Shown here: positions 11,144-21,041 of the stretch, piece by piece
Layout of the letters: every line of letters begins with the position of its first letter
Position numbering within the stretch: the first letter of the stretch is position 1
Origin: Conidiobolus incongruus B7586
Lineage: Eukaryota > Entomophthoromycota > Entomophthoromycetes > Entomophthorales > Conidiobolaceae
Assembly (NCBI GenBank): GCA_000697335.1
Contig: JNEM01012718.1
Coordinates: 1-64,000, forward strand
Direction of reading: 5' to 3'
Length of the DNA: 64,000 bases
The notes under the pieces: generated by a model
Seen by the model: only the letters and a program-made list of their open reading frames with translations
The model's database searches: none
Told to the model about the DNA's origin: nothing
Program-made: the position numbers and the translations under genes

Positions 11144-11214
11144 TGCCGTTGCGCGGAATCGAACCGCGGTCTGAGCGGCCACAACGCTTCGTACTACCAC
11201 TATACTACAACGGC
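11144..11214 (-). tRNA. tRNA-His (GUG)
   Basis: A complete cloverleaf with no intron. The acceptor stem GCCGTTG pairs with CAACGGC, with an A discriminator. The D arm is GTAT..GTAC. The anticodon loop TTGTGGC gives GTG, and the T arm CGCGG-TTCGATT-CCGCG is perfect. Only the outermost anticodon-stem pair (A-C) is mismatched. The close match to yeast tRNA-His in the D arm and anticodon loop supports the identity. T-rich DNA follows the 3' end. Immediately upstream, from 10 bp before the mature 5' end, is the stack of solo LTRs; before those insertions a TATATAATA box would have sat about 20-30 bp upstream. Confidence 0.95.
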
Positions 11215-11224
11215 TCATTATCAG

Positions 11225-11780
11225 TGTCACGGTTATTAGCTCTTGGAGCGTCATTGAGGACACTGACACAGCCATTCTGTAGGCCAGATTGTGAAACATG
11301 ATACCTACCAGCTGGGGTAAACTACCAATGATCAGATCTCTGGCTATTCGGCCTTGATCACTTGTAAATGGGGCTTTGTACAGAGCGACTAGACCAGCAG
11401 CAACAGTGGCGGCGTTAGGATCCGACATGCTAAAAGATGGAATCAAGGAATATCAATAGGAACGGGTTTAGAAGGATTAGTGTAAAATGACTCAAGTGGA
11501 ACTATGAGCAGTTACTTGAGTATACCAAAAGGGTTGGCTTTGGATGTAGGAAAAAGGTTTATTAATGTAAGAAAGTAAGGTAAGAGAGAGAGATCAAGAA
11601 GGGAGCCGAGCCCTTCTTATACTTAAGTGAAATATATAGGCATAAGTATGCACGGATGAGTAACAGTGAGGTCACTCAGACGTGGACTGGTAAAATGTTG
11701 ATAAGGCCTAATTTGGTTAATCAGGTACTTAATAGTAAATTGGAGTGAAGAAAGGTATCAATTAGGTAGCAATCGTCACA
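11225..11780 (-). mobile_element. solo LTR 1, family A (LTR retrotransposon fossil)
   Basis: A 556-bp solo LTR, read on the minus strand from TGTGACG to CGTGACA, with ATCAG on both sides. It contains a TATA-like stretch and, at its 3' end in element sense, the first codons of an ORF (MSDPNAATVAAGLVALYK...), as in elements whose Gag start lies within the LTR. It is nearest to tRNA-His and differs from LTR 2 by about one base, so it is young. No internal region remains. Placement near a Pol III gene resembles Ty1- and Ty3-type elements; the superfamily cannot be settled from the LTR. Confidence 0.85.
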
Positions 11781-11785
11781 ATCAG

Positions 11786-12341
11786 TGTCACGGTTATTAG
11801 CTCTTGGAGCGTCATTGAGGACACTGACACAGCCATTCTGTAGGCCAGATTGTGAAACATGATACCTACCAGCTGGGGTAAACTACCAATGATCAGATCT
11901 CTGGCTATTCGGCCTTGATCACTTGTAAATGGGGCTTTGTACAGAGCGACTAGACCAGCAGCAACAGTGGCGGCGTTAGGATCCGACATGCTAAAAGATG
12001 GAATCAAGGAATATCAATAGGAACGGGTTTAGAAGGATTAGTGTAAAATGACTCAAGTGGAACTATGAGCAGTTACTTGAGTATACCAAAAGGGTTGGCT
12101 TTGGATGTAGGAAAAAGGTTTATTAATGTAAGAAAGTAAGGTAAGAGAGAGAGATCAAGAAGGGAGCCGAGCCCTTCTTATACTTAAGTGAAATATATAG
12201 GCATAAGTATGCACGGATGAGTAACAGTGAGGTCACTCAGACGTGGACTGGTAAAATGTTGATAAGGCCTAATTTGGTTAATCAGGTACTTAATAGTGAA
12301 TTGGAGTGAAGAAAGGTATCAATTAGGTAGCAATCGTCACA
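11786..12341 (-). mobile_element. solo LTR 2, family A (LTR retrotransposon fossil)
   Basis: A 556-bp near-identical partner of LTR 1 in the same orientation, again bounded by ATCAG. The shared ORF start lies at 11786-12007. The very low divergence from LTR 1 implies either two recent insertions of the same element or a recent tandem duplication. No internal domains remain. Confidence 0.85.
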
Positions 12342-12346
12342 ATCAG

Positions 12347-12647
12347 TGTGACGGATCTGATCCTGTTTCTCCTACCATCTAGCCAATAGAATCATATCAT
12401 GTGTATATGGCTCAATCTCAATACTGGTATTACCATATAAATACCATCTTTAGTACAATAACCTAGCCTTGGCTTGTTATTGTGTGCAATATCTACAATA
12501 AACCTTACTTATTTGCCTTAATATATTTCTGTTTATTGGTGGTTCATCCACCAGTATACAGCACAGTTCTAGTTGTGCGGGTTATGGATTGGTGACAACT
12601 CCCTGTAGATCATGATTTCAGTGGTAATGCCACTGAGAACAGTGACA
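12347..12647 (+). mobile_element. solo LTR 3, family B (LTR retrotransposon fossil)
   Basis: A 301-bp solo LTR on the plus strand, TGTGACGG...CAGTGACA, with ATCAG on both sides. It has a TATA-like ATATAAATACC near the middle and an AATAAA-like CAATAAACC. It shares its terminal bases, but not its body, with family A. The opposite-strand copy at 13223-13531 is clearly related but diverged. Confidence 0.8.
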
Positions 12648-12652
12648 ATCAG

Positions 12653-13217
12653 TGTAGCGATTATTAGCTGTTTGGGTGTCATCGAGGATACTGACACAGC
12701 CATGGTGTAGGCCAGATTGTGAAGCATTGTGCCTACAAACTGAGGTAGGTTACTGATAATCAGTTCTCTGGCTATTCAACCATGATTACTGTTAAATGAA
12801 TCATTAACAAGGGTGACTAGATCAGCAGCAGTGGCAGTATGAGGATTTGGCATGCTAAGAAAACAAATTACGGAATATCAATAGGAATGGATGTAGACTG
12901 GTAATGGAATATGTCTCAAGTAAAGCTATAGGTGGCTGATTGAGGATGCTCGGAAGCGTACTAGGAATACGAACTTGAGGTTTATTTGTAAAGTAGAATA
13001 GAGAATGTATCTGTAAATTAAGTGGGAAGTGTTGGTATAAGTAGACCATTACAGACTAATAGCATGATTGTAAGAGCATCTGCATATTGCATTATCAAAT
13101 GTTTAGAGCCTTGTTTATAATTGGTTAGGATTATTTATATGGCTTAATTGGTATGATACGGGATTTAGTGGTGGGTTTTGAGTGAAAGAAGGTATCAATT
13201 AGATAACAATTGTCAGA
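12653..13217 (-). mobile_element. solo LTR 4, older family A copy (fossil)
   Basis: About 565 bp, alignable along its length with LTRs 1 and 2 but with many differences, so it is much older. It has the same minus orientation and an ATCAG on each side. Its ORF start is only partly recognisable. Its greater distance from the tRNA and its greater age agree with new insertions always landing next to the tRNA. Confidence 0.8.
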
Positions 13218-13222
13218 ATCAG

Positions 13223-13531
13223 TGTCACAGCTCTCAGCGGCATCACCACTGAGATCATGATCTACTCGGAGTTGTCACCGATCCATAACCAGCACAACTA
13301 GAACTGCACTGTATATTAGTAAGTAGACTACTAATGAACAGAAATATGTTAAGAACAAGTATAAGGTTTATTGTAGATATTGCACACAATAACAAGCCAA
13401 AACTTAGTCATTGTATCAAATATGGTAATTGCACAATAATTCAAGTATTGAGATAGAGTCATATGCATATGATATGATTCCATTGGTAGAATGCTATGAG
13501 ACTTAGGAAAAATGGGGCCAGATCTGTCACA
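13223..13531 (-). mobile_element. solo LTR 5, older family B copy (fossil)
   Basis: A 309-bp LTR on the minus strand, TGTGACAG...GCTGTGACA, alignable with LTR 3 in reverse orientation but diverged. It is bounded by ATCAG on both sides and is the outermost member of the stack, hence probably among the oldest. Confidence 0.8.
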
Positions 13532-13536
13532 ATCAG

Positions 13537-14029
13537 TATCCCTTTGATATTATATAAGAATATTACTACAGCTCAAGATATATTTTAAATTTGTTTCTTT
13601 GTCAAATATAATGCGCTACTTGATTTTATTTATCATATCTTTTTACCTTATTCTACTTTTATAATTTTTTTCATATTCTTTTTTTTTATAAATTATTTTT
13701 CCTTGTTCATTTTTCAATATTTTTATTTCACTAAAATATTTTACAAAAAAATGGAAGTACAAAGCAATACACCTTTATATTTTACAGCATCAAAATGTAT
13801 ATTAAGTTATCATTTTTACTGATATCAGCTTAGTTGATTACACATCAAAATGGCATCATTCTCGCTACAGTCTATATTAGGAAAATTATGGATCACATTG
13901 AACTGAAAAAGAATTAATGATATATGCAAATAAACCCATATTCATCTAATTTATTTCAAAAAATATATAAATCTCCATTTGTCTGAGTTTAAGTTAATTT
14001 ATTATTGATAAATAATTAAATAATATAAA
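13537..14029. other. intergenic DNA before the helicase gene
   Basis: Contains the TATATAA-like motif (about 13552) that belongs to the tRNA-His promoter if the LTR stack is subtracted. The rest is AT-rich DNA without an ORF and presumably includes the promoter of the helicase gene. Confidence 0.45.
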
Positions 14030-16476
14030 ATGTCTAAAAAATATTGGAATAATAATCAAGTTAAACAATTTTTAGAACAACAGTATAAATTAATCACGAA
14101 TGAAAGAGAAACTGATATTGTTGGAATTCAAAAGGGAATTGAATCGTATAGCGTGAGTGAATTGGGTAGATTGGGTTGGGCCATTTTAAATTTAAGAATT
14201 TCTGCAACAAAAACTGGTCTTGGTGGTAAAACGTAATATCCTTGTTATTTTTGGGTGAATTTAACGTCATATTAAAATTTAATTAGAGTTATAGATTTGG
14301 AGCCTGAAGATCAGGAGGATGATTTATTACCTTATCATTTGGTTAAAACTGGCGACGTCGTCGCATTAGAACCTCATGGGAGTAGCAAACCTGTCAAAGG
14401 AGGAAATGACCAAACTCAAGGAACTGTAATTAAAGTATTATCAAATAGAATTGTACTATCTCTTCAGGATGAATTGGAAGATTCAGAAGGGATTTGGAGA
14501 GTGTGAGTTAAATATTATATTTATCAAGGTCAAATTACTAATTCAATTATGATGATTACTATTATAGTATTAAATTGGCAAATGAGATCACTTTTTCAAG
14601 GTATTCAATTTTAAAACGAGATGAATACCCGATTAGCTAATAATATTATATTATTGTGCTTTAGAATGACTAAAGTAATTAATCATCTGAGCTCAAAATT
14701 AGAAAAAAATACTCTGAGTTCAGTTGAAAGAGTATTACTTAACATGCAAAGCCCTAGATTTAATTCAACAGTGAATGATGATAATTTGGAGTTGTTTGAC
14801 TCTAGTTTAAATTCTTCACAAAGAGAGGCAATCAAACTAGCTTTAAATGCTGAACATGTTGCTTTAATCCATGGACCACCAGGGGTAATTTATTTCAATT
14901 TAATTCTAGACCTATATTCATTTAATGTGATTTAGACGGGAAAAACCCATACATTGATTGAGTTGATTTTACAATTGATCAAAAGAGAGCTCAGAATTCT
15001 GGTGTGCGGCCCCTCCAACTTGTCAGTTGACAATTTAGTCGAAAGATTAGCAAAACACCAAGTGAATCAAATCAGATTAGGTCATCCAGCCAGAATTTTG
15101 CCCTCTGTAATAGATCACTCGCTAGATATCAAATCAAAATATTCTGATGAAGGTCTTATAGTTAAAGATATCAGAAATGAAATGGACGAATTGTTAAGTA
15201 AAGCAAGTGTAACAAAGGCTCGTGCGGAACGAAGAAAGATTTATACAGAGTTAAAAGAGTTGAAGAAGGATTTCAAAGCAAGAGAACAAAATGTTTTAAA
15301 TAATTTGCTTAAGAATGCCCAAGTGGTACTAAGCACATTAAACGGGTAATTTTACTGACTCAATGACATGACTTAAATATTAATTTAGATATCACTCTTT
15401 ATAGATCTGCATCTAAAAATCTTTATAATCAGCATTTTGATGTTTTAATTATTGATGAAGCGACACAAGCTTTAGAAGGTAATTAAAATTTTTATATATA
15501 GTTAAAATATACCATTAATAATGTTGTTTTTAGCGGTAAATATATTTTAATTTGACTATAAGAATATAGATAATCTAATATTATCTAGGAATGTTGGATT
15601 GCTATCACACAATGTCCCAAAGTAATATTTGCTGGTGATCACCATCAATTACCACCAACTGTCAAAAGTTCTAATCCAAAATTGGAATTGACTTTATTTA
15701 AGAGATTGCTATCATTCCATGGTAATTCAATAAGAGCAATGTTAAATGAGCAATACAGAATGCATCAAGATATTATGGAATTTTCTTCTCATTATTTATA
15801 TGAGGATAAACTTGTAGCTCATTCTAGTGTAAAAGCACATCTCCTAAAAGATTTAAAAGAAGTTGATGCTGACAGTGATGACGTGGTCAATACTCCACTT
15901 TTATTTGTTGATACCGCTGGATCAGATCTTTTAGAATCATCTACGACTGATATTAACTCTGATAATTCGTTTTCATTAAATAAATTAACTGATGATAGTA
16001 AGCTGAATATGGGAGAAGTTCAGCTGGCTGTATCTCATCTCAAATTACTTATCAGTACAGGGGTAAAGCCTAGTCAAATCGCAGTCATATCTCCATATAA
16101 CGGCCAAGTAACTCAGCTCATATCAGAGATTAAACCTATGTATCCTGAAGTTGAAATAGGGACTGTTGATGGATTCCAAGGAAGAGAAAAAGAGGCAGTG
16201 ATCCTAAGCTTAGTCAGAAGCAATTTTGATCATCAGGTAGGATTTTTGATGGACTATCGAAGATTAAATGTTGCAATCACTCGTGCTAAACGTCATCTTT
16301 GTGTAATTGGTGACTCTGATACAGTGATGTCACCACAGCCTTCTTCTCCAACTACTAAAGATCCAAGGGAGGATTCAGATTCTGATAAAATTGATGGCGC
16401 ACAATTTTTAATTAATTTAGGTGAATATTTGAGTGATCGAGGGGAAGTATGGACACCTGAAATGTACACTGAATAA
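14030..16476 (+). CDS. SMUBP2/IGHMBP2-type superfamily 1 DNA/RNA helicase (Hcs1-like)
   Basis: An SF1B (Upf1-like) helicase of about 700 residues, closer in size to yeast Hcs1 than to human IGHMBP2, because the R3H and zinc-finger tail is absent. Visible motifs are SSQREAIKLAL (Q motif), HGPPGTGKTHTLIEL (Walker A, interrupted by an intron after GPPG), CGPSNLSVDNLVERL (Ia), LIIDEATQALEAECWIAI (Walker B), AGDHHQLPPTVKSS (III), NEQYRMHQDIMEFSS (IV), VDGFQGREKEAVILSLVRSN (V) and RRLNVAITRAKRHL (VI). Seven introns occur. To keep the conserved Ala of QALEAECW, introns 15479-15533 and 15536-15588 must flank a 2-nt exon, CG at 15534-15535. The family unwinds nucleic acids near replication forks and ribosomes. 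Confidence 0.93.
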
Positions 16477-16834
16477 TTAATTTTTCAAACAGCAATGATA
16501 TTACATGTATCATTTCCTCATCAATTATGCTTAAACAAATTTCCAAAATCTTTACATTGGTTCTTAAACTGATTATCATCGCACAAAACCAATAAACTCC
16601 AAATATTTATATTCATATTGAATTAGTTTTGAATCTAAATTCAATATTAAATATAATGTTTTTCTATTAATTTTGTTATACCAACAATTAGTGAAATCTG
16701 ATATGAATAAATATTACTCTGTATTTTAAATAATGGGAATTTTTGCAATTGAAAACAAATAAATATTTTAATATATAATATATAAAAATAAATATATAAT
16801 ATAAAATTAATAATTTGTTTTATTATTAATCTTT

Positions 16835-18006
16835 TTGCTATACTTTTAATAAACTTTTAACATTTAAAAAATAATTTTTTTATTAAAGATTAAAATTTAA
16901 TGGTTTATAAACTAATTAAATTTTTCTATAGAAATTTTCTTCTTTATTAGCTAGTTTTTTAATTGTTTTAAATAATTATAATTTTATAAGTAATAATTTA
17001 AAAAATATATTAAATATGATAGTTTTTTTAATTAAAAAATATTAGAAAATTTATTACAACTTTAACTTTATATATTATATAATATCATATAAAATAATAA
17101 ATTTTCTTAAATAATATTAAGAACACTAATTAAAAATAGTTTTAATAAAATAATATAAAGTTTATTATTAATTAATTTTTCTTCAAAATTTAAATAAAAA
17201 TAATATATACTATTATTATCTATTATAACAATTAATATATACTTATAAAATATTTATTTAAAGGAATTTATAAGAGGGATTAATTTAATTAAATTAATAT
17301 TTTGATTTATATTTTAATAAAAGATTATACAAAAAGATTTAAGATTTATTAATTATAATAATTTATTATAAACACTTTAGTTTTTATTTATACTTTAATA
17401 AATTTTATTTAAAAATAACTATTATAACCTTTTTTAAGTTTTTGTTAAATTATAAAGTATTTATTTTATATGTTTATTAATTAATTTAAACTTAAATGTA
17501 TATAAAATACTTAAGTTATTAATATTAAAGTAATTTAGTAATTTTTTAATTAAATAAAAAAATGTTTATTAATATATTTTTTAAATCTATTAATAATTAA
17601 AAGAGTTGTAATTAAAATTAATTTTTATATTTTAATGTTTTAATTAGTTCTTTTTAATTTTAAAATAATTTACCTAACAATAAATAATTGATTTAAATAA
17701 TAACTTATTATTAAAAGTTACTTATAAATTTTAAATAATTTTAAAGGGTTTATAGTTAAGTTTTACTAATACTAAATTAAAAATCTTTTAATAATTACTA
17801 TTTAGTTTCAGTATAATTAAATTAAATAATAAATTCTAAAAAAGTTGATTTTTTAATCAAAAAAGCTATTATATATATATATATTCTCTTATTTATTATA
17901 TATATATATATTCTTTTATTTATTATATATATATATATATATATTATTTTAAACTAATAATATGCTTCAAAAATCAGAAATTAAAAAATTTCTTATTTCT
18001 TCAAAC
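16835..18006. repeat. AT-rich dispersed repeat, copy A
   Basis: About 1.17 kb, aligning in the same orientation with 36545-37620. Shared blocks in order include TTTTAATAAACTTTTAA, ATTAGAAAAT..TTACAA, GTATTTTAATAAAAGATTATA (TA in this copy), AAAATAATTTAC and AAATCAGAAATT..AAAAATTT. Where the copies differ, this one mostly has T for C and A for G. A TA microsatellite has expanded inside it (17869-17945). No ORF is preserved on either strand. It may be a decayed transposon or a non-coding element. Confidence 0.65.
17869..17945. repeat. TA microsatellite, three tracts with ATTCTYTTATTTATT spacers
   Basis: Three (TA)n runs are separated by near-identical spacers (ATTCTCTTATTTATT and ATTCTTTTATTTATT), so the block is itself a tandem repeat of about 31 bp. 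It lies inside dispersed repeat copy A and is missing from copy B. Confidence 0.85.
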
Positions 18007-18229
18007 CAACAGTAATATATTGACAATGTTTTATTTTTGAATAATATATTGTGATAGCATTGGAATCATTTAGAATTTGTAATAGGCTGATTATAATGTA
18101 CTATGAGTCTAACTTCATAACTAAAGCATATTCATATTATTCAAAACAATTAAATAATATAATTGTTCAATCATTTTTAGTATTACTGAGAATTTTGATA
18201 TTAAATAAAATATTAAAGATGTGATATTT

Positions 18230-19110
18230 GACAATTTTCCTGGACTTTAGTATTCTTCTTAAATTCTTTTGAATATCTTAATCCACATGTATTAGGCAAA
18301 CTAAATACACTAATAATATAATTACAAAATATAAACAGAAGGGACTTACGTTTTAGAATCATGAAGAATTTTATTGCATTCGAGGGACTCGGTAATATTA
18401 CATTCTGTAAAAAATTCTTTCTTGTAAAGCATATTTAAAACCAAAAGAAAGTTAGAGAACAGAGAGTTTGAATTGATAAAGGCACATACCTTTTTAGACG
18501 GATGTGGATCAACAGGAGGAGATTTATTCGATAAGAAATTATCTGACAAACCTGTAACTGGATTGAATTATGGTGCTTGCTGAGACATGAATTGCTGAGA
18601 ATCTACCTCACCAGCTTGTAATCTGAGTTGAATTAACTTGGCCTTTAATAGTTCATTCTGGTTTTGGGGTGCAAAAAGGAGTCTAACATGGGAGCAGCCC
18701 TAGTGGGATAGGGTCTAGCCATAATAAACTAACACTTGGGAAAAATCTCCTCTATCGCTGTCAAAGTAAGGATGACTATGAACTTCTAATACAATGAATT
18801 TATCATCCATCTTTCCAAAACGATGAAAGAATTTTACGCAGCCGGAATGGGTACTTGGATGCTCAAATAATGGTGTTGATATCGTCAATGTAAATAAAAC
18901 TGGTAACATTTCTTTCAATTAAGTCGTCTGAAGAATAGTCAATAGTTTGTAAACAGGAGGGAGAACAAAATAAAAAATGTTAGAGGGTGAAATGAGGAGT
19001 AAATCCTGTAATTCTGATAAAATATTCATAGTTTAATTCTTTTAGTATAATCGGTTAAGTGAGCTCCGGTAAAGTTTATATTGATGCTGTCTACTTTTGG
19101 AGAGTAGAAG
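18230..19110 (-). pseudogene. decayed white collar-2-like PAS-GATA zinc finger gene
   Basis: Read on the minus strand in several frames. It begins with DYTKRI near 19045, then ELQDLLLISPSNIFYFV and TDYSSDDLIERNVTSFIYID. Next are FFHRFGKMDDKFIVLEVHSH and ARPYPTRAAPMLDSF (near 18640-18720). A linker is followed by FTECNITES and, after an intron, PNTCGLRYSKEFKKN (18250-18300). This is the order of fungal WC-2: PAS fold, ARPYPT helix, GATA finger of the form CxxC..CNACGLR. Introns 18421-18489 and 18301-18349 keep canonical ends and phase. Frameshifts and stops break the PAS part; two of four zinc ligands (the first Cys and the Cys of CNAC) and the finger Trp are lost. WC-2 is the partner of the blue-light receptor WC-1. 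Confidence 0.75.
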
Positions 19111-21041
19111 GATCGTTCCCTTCAATGAATTGGAACTCTTGTTAAAAGTAGCAAGAGTTTATTTGAATCACCTGGCAATTGGACATGTTAGATATTAAAA
19201 CAAATTGGACTATCAGTGTCAAAGTTGGAAACAAGAGTCATTTGAAAGTTGATGAATTTCTGATTAGTGAGAACAAATAATGAAACCGCGATTAATGATG
19301 CTCAAGTACCCATTCATTCAAAGAAATAATCAAAGATGATAATGAAGTAATACTATTAATTCCTTATTCCAATTAGGATTTAAAATGAAATATTCAGGGA
19401 AAAAATTATAAATACTAAAATCACTCCGACTCATTTTTCAGTTTACTCAAGTTTTGGATTTTGAACAAAATTTGTTTATATCGAACTCCTTCTCGATCTA
19501 ATCACTTCAACAATAAAAGTTATTATTATTTTATTCCCAAAATTAAATTATTATTTGATAAACACATATGATCGTCAAATGTAAGAATCTTTCAATGCCT
19601 TACTCGATAGCATATTAACAATGGAAAAGTGGTTTAAATAATTGCTGAACAAATTTGATATGAAAATTGAATCTAATTAATATCCGATTGGTTAAAAATC
19701 TAATTGAATCCAAAGACCACGTCAAATTATTCAGTTTTGATTAGATATTAATAGCCTAAATATCTAGTTCTATTTGACAAACATAATAATCGTCTCTATA
19801 ATGTATTAAAATTGAATATAATTGTACAGAATATGTGATATATTTCTAAAAATAATATGTTTTTACAAAATACTAAATATTTCGCTCAATACAATGTAAT
19901 ATATCTAAATTACTCTTAAACTATTAAAAGTAATATTCAATGTCATCTTAGTAATTATATTGATAAAGAATTCAAAATAAAATAATGTAATATAAAAAAT
20001 TAATTTGAATACTTTGAAATTTTGCAATATTTGAGATAAATAATCATTTATTAAGTCAATTCATGTCAAATAGAAAAATAAGTTCAAAAAATTTTCAATA
20101 TTAAAATATTTATCAATTGTTTGATCATGATTATTTTCTATCAGTAATTTTTAGTAAATGTTCTGATTTTTGTAATAGATTAGAAAAGATATTGAGAAAA
20201 TATAATTAATGATATTAATAAAATATTTAATTTATAGATTGTAAAAAATGAATTTGATTAATTGCTATCCACTTAATTATAATAATAATAATAATAATAG
20301 TTATAGCTTCTCTTACTCTTTGAATTATTTGTTGCCAATTAATTTTAACAGTTTTTGGATAAGTAATTATCCATTATAAAATATTTCGCTAGTTGTACAA
20401 ATAATATGATATTATACTAGGTTATATTTCATTTATATTGATAACTTATTAAATATTGAAATATTCTTTATTTTTCTTTTCAGTTTACCTAATTCAAGTA
20501 TAATTAATGATATCGAAATAAATTTTCAAAGTATGTTTATTGAAACACAAAATTTAGCAATATATACATATATAAGACTTGAATTTATTTCAAACGGATA
20601 CAATTCTATCAAAGTTGTTATTATTATTAGTAATTTTTATCATTGCAATAATTATCCATATAGTTTAATATACAGAAAAATAGACAACTATAAAATGTTT
20701 TTACATTGAATTACTCAGATACTCAAAAGTGAGATAAAAATAGCCATTGTTCATAATATTTGACTATATAATAATTAACTATTTCAATAAAAATCTGAAA
20801 ATCATCATAAATGTTAATAAAATTATCTATTATAAAATTAGTACTCTGAATTTGCTAATAAATTGTAATGAAGTTTAAAAATTACCAAATATAAAAAATT
20901 AAATAATGAGGATTATTAGATATGTTAGGATAATTATAAACTTAATTATTTTAAATAATAAATTGGTTGAACATACATAATAATAGTGATATAACTTTAT
21001 TTTGATAATATCATCTAATAAAAATGAAAATATTAGATAAA
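19111..21041. other. AT-rich intergenic DNA downstream of NUP188
   Basis: No gene is supported. The first 300 bp (19110-19420) are less AT-rich and may hold more of the decayed WC-2-like gene, since short Phe/Leu-rich readings continue on the minus strand. An (ATA)n run lies at about 20279-20299. Confidence 0.4.

Larger units (their letters stand above)
11220..13536. repeat. six ATCAG target-site copies framing five solo LTRs
   Basis: ATCAG occurs at 11220-11224, 11781-11785, 12342-12346, 12648-12652, 13218-13222 and 13532-13536. Each copy lies exactly between adjacent LTR ends or at the outer edges of the stack. This is the pattern expected when elements integrate repeatedly at one 5-bp site beside the tRNA-His gene, each leaving a fresh 5-bp duplication. 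Confidence 0.9.

Noticed and set aside
11030-11446. 138-codon minus-strand ORF
   Set aside because: It is the LTR family A ORF start reading through tRNA-His into AT-rich DNA; a chance fusion, not a gene.
12347-13531. LTR 3 and LTR 5 as the two ends of one inverted transposon enclosing LTR 4
   Set aside because: Each has its own flanking ATCAG pair and proper LTR termini, and the enclosed DNA is itself a complete family A LTR; serial insertion explains it better.
17869-17945. CRISPR-like array from repeated spacers and TA tracts
   Set aside because: A simple microsatellite with degenerate spacers in a eukaryotic genome; no array structure or cas genes.
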